From: an uncultured Prevotella sp.
GTDB lineage: Bacteria > Bacteroidota > Bacteroidia > Bacteroidales > Bacteroidaceae
NCBI GenBank assembly: GCA_900315775.1
Contig: ONAJ01000018.1
Coordinates: 1-64,000 of the forward strand
Direction: 5' to 3'
Length of the DNA: 64,000 nucleotides
Each line of letters starts with the position of its first letter. The first letter of the stretch is position 1. This document shows positions 45,955-54,403 of this stretch, in pieces. The notes below the pieces were generated by a model. The model saw nothing but the letters and a program-made list of their open reading frames with translations. It did no database searches and was not told the DNA's origin. Both the position numbers and the translations under genes were made by a program.

Positions 45955-47001
45955 GTCAAGACCGTCTAACAATGATACGTAAGTCTTTATGGCATTCTCT
46001 ATTTCGCTCTGCATGATGAACTCATCGGCAGAGTGAGAGCGTGCGCTGTCGCCAGGACCGAGTTTCAACGACGGGAACGTCATCAGCGCCTGGTCTGACA
46101 ATGTCGGCGAGCCGTAGGGTTTCATCCCCATTGCCACACATCGTTTCACCAACGGGTGCTCAAGGTCTATGTGCGACGAGCTGAGCCTTACGGAACGTGC
46201 CTTCACCTCACTCTTCAGGTGTTTCTTTATATATTCCAGTACGAACTCGTTACGATAGTATTCGTTGGTACGCACATCGACAACCATCTCGCACTTGTCG
46301 GGCACCACGTTGTGCTGCGTACCGGCATTAATCATAGTCACCTTCATCTGTGTACAGCCGAGCAGCGGACTCTCCTTCCTGAACTTATGGGTACACAGCC
46401 AGCGCAGGTCGTCAAGAGCCTCTTCGATAGCGTTCACCCCCTCGTTGCGTGCAGCATGACCGGAGCGTCCGCGTGCTGTAATGTCGAGCACCATAAGTCC
46501 TTTCTCTGCCACGGCGGGTTGCATACTCGTGGGCTCACCAACTATAGCGACGTCAATCTTTGGCAACTGCGGCAGCACACTTTCTATTCCGTCGGCTCCC
46601 GACACCTCCTCCTCGGCAGATGCAAGATATATAATATTGTACGCCTGCGCACGCGAAGACAGTATGCGGAACACCTCGTAGAGCGACACAAGTCCTCCGC
46701 CGCAGTCGTTGCTGCCCAAGCCGTAGAGACGGTCGCCCTCCTCCACAGCCTCGAAGGGGTTGCGCGTCCACGACGCTACGGGTTTCACCGTGTCCAAGTG
46801 GGCGTTGAGCAGTAGTGTCGGACGGTTCTCGTCGTAGTCGCGACTCACCACCCACACGTTATTCCCCGAGCGGTTCACATTAAATCCGTCACTCGCCATC
46901 GTCTCCTCCATGAGGTCGGCAACACCCTTCTCTTCCCTGCTCACCGAAGGAATCTCTATGAGTTTCTTCAACAAAAGAATTGCACGCTGCGTTTCGTTCA
47001 T
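45943..47001 (-). CDS. M20 metallohydrolase, N-acyl-ornithine/citrulline deacylase-like
   Basis: 352 residues with a two-zinc M20 site: NAHLDTVKP (His68, Asp70), LGSNDCGGG (Asp99) and ASAEEEVSG (Glu130/131). The GEPTSMQPAVAEKG and RGRSGHAARNEGVNAIE blocks are typical of the ArgE/DapE/LysK group. In Bacteroidetes, enzymes of this subtype deacylate the N-succinyl or N-acetyl intermediate of arginine synthesis. No other arg genes are nearby, so the substrate stays open. Start ATG 47001; the longer frame begins inside the -7 box. Confidence 0.82.
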   Translation of the reverse strand: MNETQRAILLLKKLIEIPSVSREEKGVADLMEETMASDGFNVNRSGNNVWVVSRDYDENRPTLLLNAHLDTVKPVASWTRNPFEAVEEGDRLYGLGSNDCGGGLVSLYEVFRILSSRAQAYNIIYLASAEEEVSGADGIESVLPQLPKIDVAIVGEPTSMQPAVAEKGLMVLDITARGRSGHAARNEGVNAIEEALDDLRWLCTHKFRKESPLLGCTQMKVTMINAGTQHNVVPDKCEMVVDVRTNEYYRNEFVLEYIKKHLKSEVKARSVRLSSSHIDLEHPLVKRCVAMGMKPYGSPTLSDQALMTFPSLKLGPGDSARSHSADEFIMQSEIENAIKTYVSLLDGLDLAS

Positions 47002-47028
47002 ACCTGTAATGTTTAAATGTTTCGTCTG

Positions 47029-47036
47029 CAAAGATA
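47029..47036 (-). promoter_or_regulatory. -7 box of the M20 gene
   Basis: Minus strand TATCTTTG, 27 bases before the start codon; no clear -33 box. Confidence 0.45.
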
Positions 47037-47065
47037 CTAATTATTTCATAAACTTACTACTCTTC

Positions 47066-47096
47066 TTTGTAGTTTAAATTATTCTTCGTACCTTTG
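47066..47096 (+). promoter_or_regulatory. Consensus promoter of the first giant secreted protein
   Basis: TTTG 47066-47069, exactly 19 bases, TACCTTTG 47089-47096. A leader of about 130 bases follows. Confidence 0.75.
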
Positions 47097-47147
47097 TAGC
47101 CAGAAATACAATTAATTAGGTTAAATGCCAACAACATTATTACCCCC

Positions 47148-47190
47148 GCACGTTTGTGTCCCATAATGGGATGCTGACGTGCCGCTTTTT
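47148..47190 (+). promoter_or_regulatory. Leader hairpin with terminator-like tail
   Basis: GCACG (47148-47152) pairs with CGTGC (47178-47182). Inside, TCCCA (47159-47163) pairs with TGGGA (47167-47171), with a symmetric six-base internal loop. CGCTTTTT follows. It lies between the promoter and the start codon at 47234, so it could act as an attenuator. Confidence 0.45.
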
Positions 47191-47233
47191 ATGTTTAACC
47201 AATTCGCAAAATAAACATTAAAACTATAATAAT

Positions 47234-49489
47234 ATGAATAAAGCTAAACGACTATTTATTTCGATGCTCACCCTGCTTTGCTGCAGTACGGGGATGTGGG
47301 CCAGTTCAATACCTGGTGCTTTGTACGGGCGTTTTACCATCAATGCCAGCGGCGAAAAAGTTGTGTTCTCGCAGGGCAACCTGCAATATGTTGGCACATG
47401 GCAGTTTGCCGAGAATCAGTGGGATTGTTTCAGCACTTCGCAGTATAACGACCACCGCGACCTTTTTGGCTGGGGTACAGGCGATGCGCCTAACAAGGTA
47501 AGTGATAATAATGGTGACTATGGCACCTTCACCGACTGGGGCACAAATGCCATCACCAATGGCGGCAACACAGAAAACTCCGGCTGGCGCACACTGACCA
47601 AAGACGAGTGGGTATATTTGTTCTATTCTCGTGAGAATGCCGCCACGCTCTTTGGTTTTGGTAGTGTGAATGGTATGAACGGTCTCATTATTCTTCCTGA
47701 CAATTGGACTACTCCGGAAGGTGCTTCTTTTACTGCCAGTACGACATTAGGCTTGACAAATCTAGGTAGTTATTATCATAATGGTAAAGAAGATAATTAC
47801 TCTCACAACACCTATACGGCGGAGCAGTGGGCTGTAATGGAATCCGCTGGTGCTGTCTTTTTGCCTGCGGCGGCTTATCGTCATGGGGCGGATTCAAATA
47901 TACATTATACCGACTTGGGTGGTTTCTATTGGTCCTCTACGCCTTATGATTCGGATAAGGCATACTACCTCAACTTCTATTATAATGACCTTGATCCGCA
48001 GTTCAAGGAAATGCGATATGGTGGTCGTCCCGTCCGCCTTGTAAGAAGTTCCTTGGACCAGGACAACGAAGGCAATTACCTCATCGGCTCAGCGTATGAT
48101 TGGAAAGACTTTGCCACATTGGTGCAGACGACGCCGACAGCCAATGCCAAGATGACGGCAGACATCGATCTGGGCGGTGACCAAACAATGATAGGAACGC
48201 TCAGTGTGCCTTATCAAGGTTCCTTCGATGGACAAGGACATATGCTGACCGTTGCCTATGATATTAGTAGTGACCAAACCGCAATTGCTCCCTTCGCATG
48301 TGTGAATGGTGCAACTATCCAAAATCTCCATGTCGCAGGAAGCATTAGACAACGACGTTGTGCAGCTGGTGGCGTGGCGGGATCGGTTAATGGTAATCTT
48401 ACCGTGAGAAAATGTTGGGTTTCTGCTACTCTGAAGGTGGATGGTTATGGTGATTATCAGGGTACAATCGGCGGTATTGCCAGTTGCTGTGATGCCGCTG
48501 GTGTACATAATAGCAGTATCCTGATAGAAGACTGCTTGTTTAGCGGACATATCGCTACAGGTTATCACTGTGGTGGCATCATGTCACATGTACATGGATC
48601 TGACGGCTATAACAATTCTGCACAATTCAATAATTGCTTGAATATTGGCACTATCAATGGTATTGCAGGAACTACAGGCACTTTCATTAGAACTGGCGTA
48701 CAAGGAGACCCATACACTATAACCAATTGTCATTATCAGACACCTTGGGGCGGCAATCAAGGCACATATGCCTCATCCACGGATCTCTCCAACGGCACCA
48801 CAGCTACGGCGCTGAATGCCGGTCGCACAGGCGATGAGGCTGTCTGGGTGCAAGACCCTGTGACTAACCAGCCGATGCTGAAGATTTTTGCAAATGCAGC
48901 ATATACCGTACCGTCATCGGGCATCGGAACCTTCAGCGCCAAGGCTCCGTTTGCATTGCCCGACGGTCTGAATGCATACTACTGCAAGGGATATAATGAC
49001 GGACAGATATCTGCTGTGGCTATCAACGGCGTAGTGCCTGCAAATACGGGCGTGCTGTTGAAAGGCACACCTGGCGAGACCTATACGCTGACGAGAACGA
49101 ACAGCGAGGCGGCTTCCGTAACGGACAATGCATTAGTGGCAGTAACAGAACAGACAGTCATCTACCAGATTGTCGAAATTAACGAAGTTGAATACACCAA
49201 CTTCGGTCTCTCAGGTGGTGTGTTCAAGAAAGTGAATTCAAATCCAAAGGGTGTAACGGTAAAGGCTAACCGCGCATATCTGCAGATCCCGTCGAGCGCT
49301 TTGCCTCCTGCAACTGCAGCAGAGGGAATAATACTGGTATGGGATGAAGAGACGGACGGAATTAGCAGTCTCTCCACCAACCCTTCTCCAAGTAGAGAGG
49401 TGATATACTACGACCTGCAGGGTCGTCGTGTAGCCAAGCCTGCAAAGGGACTGTACATAGTGAATGGCAAAAAGGTAATCGTTAAGTAA
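47234..49489 (+). CDS. Giant secreted protein A (lectin/FGE-like + GLUG-like + sorting tail)
   Basis: 751 residues. Signal peptide ends near residue 23 (MWA). Residues 30-275 (RFTINASGEKVVFSQGNLQY, then FGWGTGDAP, GWRTLTKDEW, YRHGADS, WSSTPY, RPVRLVR) look like the C-type-lectin/FGE-like or fimbrillin-adhesin head common in Prevotella. Residues about 280-540 contain GLUG-like repeats (GVAGSVNG, GGIASCC, CGGIMSHV). The C-terminus ends DLQGRRVAKPAKGLYIVNGKK, a type IX-like sorting motif. It is paralogous to 50916-54155, with very similar first 40 codons and last ~200 codons. A surface adhesin or glycan-binding role is inferred. Confidence 0.8.
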   Translation: MNKAKRLFISMLTLLCCSTGMWASSIPGALYGRFTINASGEKVVFSQGNLQYVGTWQFAENQWDCFSTSQYNDHRDLFGWGTGDAPNKVSDNNGDYGTFTDWGTNAITNGGNTENSGWRTLTKDEWVYLFYSRENAATLFGFGSVNGMNGLIILPDNWTTPEGASFTASTTLGLTNLGSYYHNGKEDNYSHNTYTAEQWAVMESAGAVFLPAAAYRHGADSNIHYTDLGGFYWSSTPYDSDKAYYLNFYYNDLDPQFKEMRYGGRPVRLVRSSLDQDNEGNYLIGSAYDWKDFATLVQTTPTANAKMTADIDLGGDQTMIGTLSVPYQGSFDGQGHMLTVAYDISSDQTAIAPFACVNGATIQNLHVAGSIRQRRCAAGGVAGSVNGNLTVRKCWVSATLKVDGYGDYQGTIGGIASCCDAAGVHNSSILIEDCLFSGHIATGYHCGGIMSHVHGSDGYNNSAQFNNCLNIGTINGIAGTTGTFIRTGVQGDPYTITNCHYQTPWGGNQGTYASSTDLSNGTTATALNAGRTGDEAVWVQDPVTNQPMLKIFANAAYTVPSSGIGTFSAKAPFALPDGLNAYYCKGYNDGQISAVAINGVVPANTGVLLKGTPGETYTLTRTNSEAASVTDNALVAVTEQTVIYQIVEINEVEYTNFGLSGGVFKKVNSNPKGVTVKANRAYLQIPSSALPPATAAEGIILVWDEETDGISSLSTNPSPSREVIYYDLQGRRVAKPAKGLYIVNGKKVIVK

Positions 49490-49493
49490 AGCA

Positions 49494-49499
49494 AGGAGG
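49494..49499 (+). promoter_or_regulatory. Strong Shine-Dalgarno before peptide gene A
   Basis: AAGGAGG sits eight bases before ATG 49508. This is striking because almost no other gene in the window has such a sequence. Confidence 0.7.
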
Positions 49500-49507
49500 A
49501 AACAGAT

Positions 49508-49642
49508 ATGAAAAAGAAATATATCAACCCCAAAATACAGGTGGTAAAAATGCAAACCAGCACTCTTATATGTACCTCGCCACTCACCACTGTCCAGGTA
49601 AACACTATGGACGAGATGGACGTAAACGAGGATTTTGAGTAA
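49508..49642 (+). CDS. 44-residue peptide A, conserved N-terminus, unknown function
   Basis: Starts KKKYINPKIQVVKMQTSTLI, then CTSPL, and ends in an acidic stretch DEMDVNEDFE. No signal peptide or membrane segment. It begins 18 bases after the giant protein A stop and has a strong Shine-Dalgarno. A paralogue (54174-54305) sits in exactly the same place behind giant protein B, with the first 26 residues nearly identical and the rest diverged. I recall many such K-Y-x-x-P-x-I/M-x-V peptides in Prevotella and Bacteroides, none with a known role. Confidence 0.75.
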   Translation: MKKKYINPKIQVVKMQTSTLICTSPLTTVQVNTMDEMDVNEDFE

Positions 49643-50102
49643 AAACATTTTTAGGATTTCCTAAATTCTGGTTTATAAAAAAACATTACACATTACACAA
49701 AGCTCGGTAGCAACGGGGTTTGTGGGTGTGTAATGTTTTTAGGATTTCTCAATTTTTATTTTTCAAAAAAAAGTGTCATCCGTCATGCTGCAAAGCATAG
49801 GTTTTCCCCGACTAAACCATAGGTTTTCTCCAACCAAACCATGGGTTTTCTCCAACCAAACCATGGGTTTACTCCGACAAAACCATAGGTTTACTCCATC
49901 AAAACCATAGGTTTACTTTGGATAAACATACATGCTGACAATCCAAATGTAAAGATTTTTTAATGACGGCTGACACTTTTTTTCGAAAACTAAAATTTCC
50001 ATAATCCTAAAAAAGGTTACACCACAGTCAAAACCCTTTATTTATCGGACTTTGTGTAATGTGTAATGTTTTTTAGAAAAATAAAATTTCCATAATCCTA
50101 AA
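49641..50102. repeat. Nested palindromic element with central tandem array
   Basis: Outer arms: 25 bp at 49678-49702 and its perfect reverse complement at 50050-50074. Inner arms: 49728-49786 and 49963-50022, with only three differences in the first 33 columns. TTTAGGATT occurs at 49650 and 49738, and its complement AATCCTAAA at 50003 and 50094, again symmetric. The six-unit tandem array is in the centre. No transposase ORF, and no target-site duplication I could find. It occupies the gap between peptide gene A and higA. The bases 50103-50232 hold only a doubtful TTG-initiated frame. Confidence 0.8.
49796..49927. repeat. Six tandem 22-bp repeats
   Basis: Six contiguous units of 22 bp, each beginning CATAGG or CATGGG and ending AAAC, e.g. 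CATAGGTTTTCTCCAACC plus AAAC. Units drift in the middle (CCCCGACT, CTCCAACC, CTCCGACA, CTCCATCA, CTTTGGAT). There are no spacers, so it is not a CRISPR array. Confidence 0.9.
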
Positions 50103-50232
50103 TTGAGAATTGTCACAGAAAACAAAAGAACTCGCTTACTTCTTTCTTCTTCTGAAAAGAGGTTAGTTTATGGAGTAAAAGTTGACATCGATTTACAAAG
50201 ATTTGTTAAAAACGAAAGAAATCTCCACAATA

Positions 50233-50266
50233 ATTCCCGAATTTGGGAATCGTTTTTGTATATTTG
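50233..50266 (+). promoter_or_regulatory. Probable promoter and operator of higA
   Basis: TATATTTG at 50259-50266 is a good -7 box. A perfect palindrome ATTCCC-gaattt-GGGAAT (50233-50250) covers the expected -33 position, as for an autorepressed toxin-antitoxin promoter. Confidence 0.55.
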
Positions 50267-50316
50267 CCGCCAAATAACAATAAAAATCACTGTTTTAAGT
50301 TTAGACGACACACACT

Positions 50317-50691
50317 ATGGCAACAAGAAATGAGAACTCTGCACCCTTCATGGCTGTTCATCCTGGAATGATGATTAAGCCTGAACTTGACGAGCGTGGC
50401 ATAAGTCAGAAAGCATTTGCTAAGATGCTTGGTACCCAGCCATCACATTTGAGTGAGGTGCTCAATGGAAAGCGTGCTCTCACGACAGAGCTGGCTATGA
50501 AGATAGAACATGCTATCGGACTGCCTGCAAAGCTTCTGCTTTCAGCTCAGACACAATACGAGTTGGAACTGGCAAGCCAAAATCATGTTGATGACAAACA
50601 ACAGGAAACTGTGGCTGTCACCATTCCTATAAAAGACCATAGTCTTCTGCAAGAACTTGTGCGAAGATTCGGTTGGGCTTGTGCTTTTTAA
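50317..50691 (+). CDS. higA: HigA-type helix-turn-helix antitoxin/regulator without toxin
   Basis: 124 residues. VHPGMMIKPELDERGISQKA (about 12-31) opens a HigA-type XRE helix-turn-helix that continues FAKMLGTQPSHLSEVLNGKR and LTTELAMKIEHAIGLPA. The C-terminal 40 residues are a charged tail. HigA proteins neutralise a HigB ribosome-dependent RNase and repress their own promoter. No HigB-like frame is found on either side: the 76-codon TTG frame just upstream does not look like HigB. So this appears to be an orphan antitoxin or a regulator of the neighbouring surface genes. Confidence 0.82.
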   Translation: MATRNENSAPFMAVHPGMMIKPELDERGISQKAFAKMLGTQPSHLSEVLNGKRALTTELAMKIEHAIGLPAKLLLSAQTQYELELASQNHVDDKQQETVAVTIPIKDHSLLQELVRRFGWACAF

Positions 50692-50839
50692 ATATTGAAA
50701 CTGTGAAAGTCTTTATGGGTACACGGGGTATAGATGAAAATATTTCGTCTACAAAGATACGAATTATTTTATAAACCCAATTCTTTTTAGTTTATTTACC
50801 TGTCTTCTCCATCTCATTCTTCTTTTAGCTAAATTATTC

Positions 50840-50870
50840 TTTGGAATTACGGGGATATTTAGTACCTTTG
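50840..50870 (+). promoter_or_regulatory. Consensus promoter of giant secreted protein B
   Basis: TTTG 50840-50843, exactly 19 bases, TACCTTTG 50863-50870; leader of about 40 bases to ATG 50916. 50692-50839 shows nothing recognisable. Confidence 0.75.
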
Positions 50871-50915
50871 CAGACAGAAAAGAAAGAACAACAAGAACTA
50901 AATAAAAATAAAGAT

Positions 50916-53900
50916 ATGAGAACAACTAAACAACTACTCATTTCAATGATCGCCCTGCTTTGCTGCACGGGTGCATGGGCCAGTTCAATACCTGGTGCTT
51001 TGTCCGGGCGTTTTACAATCAATGCCAGCGGTGAGAAGGTTCTGTTTTCACAAGGTAACCTGCAGTATCAGGCATCTACCGATACTTGGCGCTTTGCGGA
51101 GAACCAGTATGACTACATCGGCAGTGCCAATAGCAGCATTTCAGAGTCGTACACAGGATGGATAGACCTTTTTGGTTGGGCTACCAATGGACTTGAGGCA
51201 AATACGGCAACTGGGAAGATGCCATATTACGCGGGAACAACAGATGAGGATTATGGACCATCAATAACATCTGGCGAATTTGACAAGACCATCTACGATT
51301 GGGGTAAGGCAATTGACGATAGTTGGCATACGCTTTCAAATGCAGAGTGGAACTATATATTTGCCGGACGTGCCAATTATAGTTCACTTTATGGATTTGG
51401 CCGTTTATTTGGTGTTAATGGTGTCTTTTTACTTCCTGACGATTGGAGTTGGAGCGAAACATCAATTGCAACGGCGGCAACGGCTGCTGGTTTTGCTTGG
51501 TCAGGCGGTGCGAAAACTTTTTCAAGCAATATTATATCTAATAATACTCTTTGGAGTGTCATGGAGTCCGCTGGAGCCGTATTCATCCCTGCGGCAGGTT
51601 ACCGTCAGGGTACAACAACAAATATGTCTGGTGATGGAGGAGATTATTGGTCATCAACTGCTTCAAGTGACAAGAAAGCATATCGAACAAGTTTCTATAA
51701 CGAACACTTAAACCTCAGTAACAATTATGGACGATCCGATGGTATATCCGTCCGCCTTGTCAGAAGTTCTTTGGAGCAGGACGCAGAGGGCTATTACCTC
51801 CTCGGCTCAGCGGATGACTGGAAAGACTTTGCTGCTATCGTCAACAGCGGCACCAATCCTGCTGCCAATGCCAAGATGACAGCTGACATCAATCTAGGCG
51901 ATGACCAGACTAAGATTGGCTCTTACGCCACAAGATACAGCGGAATATTTGACGGACAAGGTCATACGTTGACCTTAAATTATAACACGTCGAGTATGAG
52001 TATAGAGACCGGTCAAAGTTTTCTTGGCGCTGCTCCGTTTAGAGATATTGAGGGTGCGACTATCCGCAATGTACATACGGCTGGCAGTATAATAGCAGAT
52101 AAAATCGGAGCTTCCGGATTAGTTGGCTGGGCATACGGAACAAACACCATAGAGAATTGCTGGAGCGATGTGAATATCGCATCGTCAAACAATACTGCAG
52201 ATACGTTCACAGGCTTTGTGGCCTTTATGTATGGAACCTCGATTAACATAACAGATTGTATTTTCACGGGTTGTATTCAATCGACCTGCAAAAAATCTCA
52301 TAGCGGATTTATCGGTTATCATTACTCAGGTACTTCCGCTCTCACCAATTGCCTTGTTATACTGGATGAGGGCAGCGACACCAATATATATAGTAGTTGG
52401 CTCACAACGTTCTTCACTTTTGATAGGTTTGCAAAAGAAGACCAATCTGCAGGAACTTATACCAATTGCTACTACTATCGGGACTTTGGAGTTGCCCAAG
52501 GCACAAAAGCAACTGCTGCAGAACTTGCTGACGGCACAATCGCTTATAAACTCCAGAATCTTCGTGGAGACCTGGTTTGGGGACAGCGCATCGGCACAGA
52601 TACAGAGCCAGTACTGACCAACGACGAAAACTATCGTGTATACAGAAGCAAAAATGGCGGCTATACCAACAACCCAGAGGAGGCATATGAAGGTATACAA
52701 CAAGATGGAGAAGGGAATTACCTCCTCGGTTGCTTGTCTGACTGGCAGGATTTTGCAGAAATAGTTAACAGCGGCACTAATACTGCTGCCAATGCCAAGA
52801 TGACGGCAGACATCAATCTGGGCGATTACCAGACGATGATAGGATCTTATCACCAAAGATATCAAGGCACATTCAACGGTCAAGGTCATACTCTTACTGT
52901 TAACTACAACACCTCGGGAATGTCCTGCGAAACAGAACAAAGAGATTTAGATCATGATTTCCTTGGTGCCGGTCCGTTCAAAGATATTCAAGGCGCAACA
53001 ATTCGAAATCTGCATACAGCAGGTATAATTACCGCAGATAAGATTGGTGCTGCCGGATTGGTTGGCTGGACATACGGTACCAATACGATAGAACAATGCT
53101 GGAGTGATGTGGATATTGTATCTTCAAACAATACTGCTGATACATTTGCTGGATTTGTAGCTTTCCAATATGGAACACAGCTTAGTATTACTGATTGTGT
53201 CTATACCGGAAAGATACAATCAGAAAGCAAAATCTCTCATGGAGGATTCGTAGCTTTTCAAAAAGTAGGTGTTACAAACCTGAATAACTGTTTGCTAATT
53301 TTGGATGAAGGCAGCGATGTGAATACCACAGCTTCGGCTGGTTATATGTTCCATACGTTTGTGCGTAATTATGACAAACATAACGTCATCAATACAATAA
53401 ACAATTGTTATTATCTTACCCCTTTTGGAGTTGAACAAGGTACACAAGCAACTGTTGCAGAACTTGCCGACGGCACTACTTCCACAGCCCTGCAGAATGG
53501 CCGCGCTGAGGAAATATGGGTACAAGACCCGCTGACGAACCAGCCGATGCTGAAACTATTTGCAACGAATGCATACAAGGTACCGTCATCCGGCATCGGA
53601 ACATTCAGTGCCAAGGCGAAGTTTGCATTGCCCGACGGTCTGAATGCATACTACTGCAAGAACTACGATGAGAAAAACACCACTATCGCGGCTTTCGCCA
53701 TCGAAGGCGTAGTACCTGCCAATACAGGTGTGATACTCAAAGGAGAGCCGGGCGAGACCTATACGCTGACGGGAACGAACAGCGAGGCGGCTACCGTAAC
53801 GGGCAATGCATTAGTGGCAGTAACAGAAGAGACTTTCATCACACAGACGGTTGATATTGATGCTGTAAACTACACCAATTTCGGTCTTTCTGGCGGCGTG

Positions 53901-54155
53901 TTCAAGAAGGTGAATTCAAAAGGTGGAACGGTAAAGGCAAACCGCGCATATCTGCAAATTCCGTCAATTGCTTTGTCTTCTGCTGCAGAGGGAATCATGC
54001 TTGTATGGGATGAAGAGACGGACGGAATTAGCTGTCTCTCCACCAACCTATCTCCAAGTAGAGAGGTGATATACTACGACCTGCAGGGTCGTCGTGTAGC
54101 CAAGCCTGCCAAAGGTCTGTACATAGTGAACGGCAAAAAGGTAATTATTAAGTAA
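50916..54155 (+). CDS. Giant secreted protein B with internally duplicated GLUG-like region
   Basis: 1079 residues. The signal peptide ends near residue 22 (AWA). Residues ~23-285 are the same lectin/FGE-like head as in protein A (RFTINASGEKVLFSQGNLQY, WHTLSNAEWNYIFAGR, SVRLVRSS). Residues ~288-590 and ~598-880 are two copies of one module (YYLLGSADDWKDFA / NYLLGCLSDWQDFA, AKMTADINLGD, FDGQGHTL / FNGQGHTL, SGLVGWAYGTNTIE / AGLVGWTYGTNTIE, LDEGSD). The C-terminal ~200 residues nearly copy protein A and end in KGLYIVNGKK. An upstream frame from 50841 overlaps the promoter and is rejected. Confidence 0.82.
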   Translation: MRTTKQLLISMIALLCCTGAWASSIPGALSGRFTINASGEKVLFSQGNLQYQASTDTWRFAENQYDYIGSANSSISESYTGWIDLFGWATNGLEANTATGKMPYYAGTTDEDYGPSITSGEFDKTIYDWGKAIDDSWHTLSNAEWNYIFAGRANYSSLYGFGRLFGVNGVFLLPDDWSWSETSIATAATAAGFAWSGGAKTFSSNIISNNTLWSVMESAGAVFIPAAGYRQGTTTNMSGDGGDYWSSTASSDKKAYRTSFYNEHLNLSNNYGRSDGISVRLVRSSLEQDAEGYYLLGSADDWKDFAAIVNSGTNPAANAKMTADINLGDDQTKIGSYATRYSGIFDGQGHTLTLNYNTSSMSIETGQSFLGAAPFRDIEGATIRNVHTAGSIIADKIGASGLVGWAYGTNTIENCWSDVNIASSNNTADTFTGFVAFMYGTSINITDCIFTGCIQSTCKKSHSGFIGYHYSGTSALTNCLVILDEGSDTNIYSSWLTTFFTFDRFAKEDQSAGTYTNCYYYRDFGVAQGTKATAAELADGTIAYKLQNLRGDLVWGQRIGTDTEPVLTNDENYRVYRSKNGGYTNNPEEAYEGIQQDGEGNYLLGCLSDWQDFAEIVNSGTNTAANAKMTADINLGDYQTMIGSYHQRYQGTFNGQGHTLTVNYNTSGMSCETEQRDLDHDFLGAGPFKDIQGATIRNLHTAGIITADKIGAAGLVGWTYGTNTIEQCWSDVDIVSSNNTADTFAGFVAFQYGTQLSITDCVYTGKIQSESKISHGGFVAFQKVGVTNLNNCLLILDEGSDVNTTASAGYMFHTFVRNYDKHNVINTINNCYYLTPFGVEQGTQATVAELADGTTSTALQNGRAEEIWVQDPLTNQPMLKLFATNAYKVPSSGIGTFSAKAKFALPDGLNAYYCKNYDEKNTTIAAFAIEGVVPANTGVILKGEPGETYTLTGTNSEAATVTGNALVAVTEETFITQTVDIDAVNYTNFGLSGGVFKKVNSKGGTVKANRAYLQIPSIALSSAAEGIMLVWDEETDGISCLSTNLSPSREVIYYDLQGRRVAKPAKGLYIVNGKKVIIK

Positions 54156-54173
54156 AGAAGGGAGGTAACAGAT

Positions 54174-54305
54174 ATGAAAAAAACATATATCAACCCCGAA
54201 ATACAGGTGGTAAAAATGCAGACTAGCACTCTTATATGCACCTCGCCACTCTACAATGTCCGGGTGAAAACTGTAGAGATGGAAAAGGATGAGGAATTTG
54301 AATAG
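54174..54305 (+). CDS. 43-residue peptide B, paralogue of peptide A
   Basis: Starts KKTYINPEIQVVKMQTSTLI, then CTSPL, then diverges (YNVRVKTVEMEKDEEFE). It lies 18 bases after giant protein B with GGGAGG in front of it, the same arrangement as peptide A. The DNA from about 170 bases before the giant protein stop to codon 26 of the peptide is nearly identical between the two loci. That suggests duplication or gene conversion. Confidence 0.75.
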   Translation: MKKTYINPEIQVVKMQTSTLICTSPLYNVRVKTVEMEKDEEFE

Positions 54306-54349
54306 GGCTTTGTTGTCTAAGTAGGAACATGAAAATATTTCGTGTTTCT

Positions 54350-54381
54350 TTTGACTTTTTCAAAAATAGTTTGTACTTTTG
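54350..54381 (+). promoter_or_regulatory. Promoter of the acyl-CoA ligase/prfB operon
   Basis: TTTG 54350-54353, 20 bases, TACTTTTG 54374-54381; ATG at 54404. Confidence 0.75.
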
Positions 54382-54403
54382 CAGTTAAATCAATCCTTAT
54401 ACT

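Noticed and set aside
49796..49927. CRISPR array
   Set aside because: Units are contiguous 22-bp repeats with no unique spacers, and no cas gene is in the window.
50103..50333. 76-codon TTG frame considered as a HigB toxin
   Set aside because: No HigB/RelE motifs, non-ATG start inside the palindromic element, and it would contain the higA operator and promoter.
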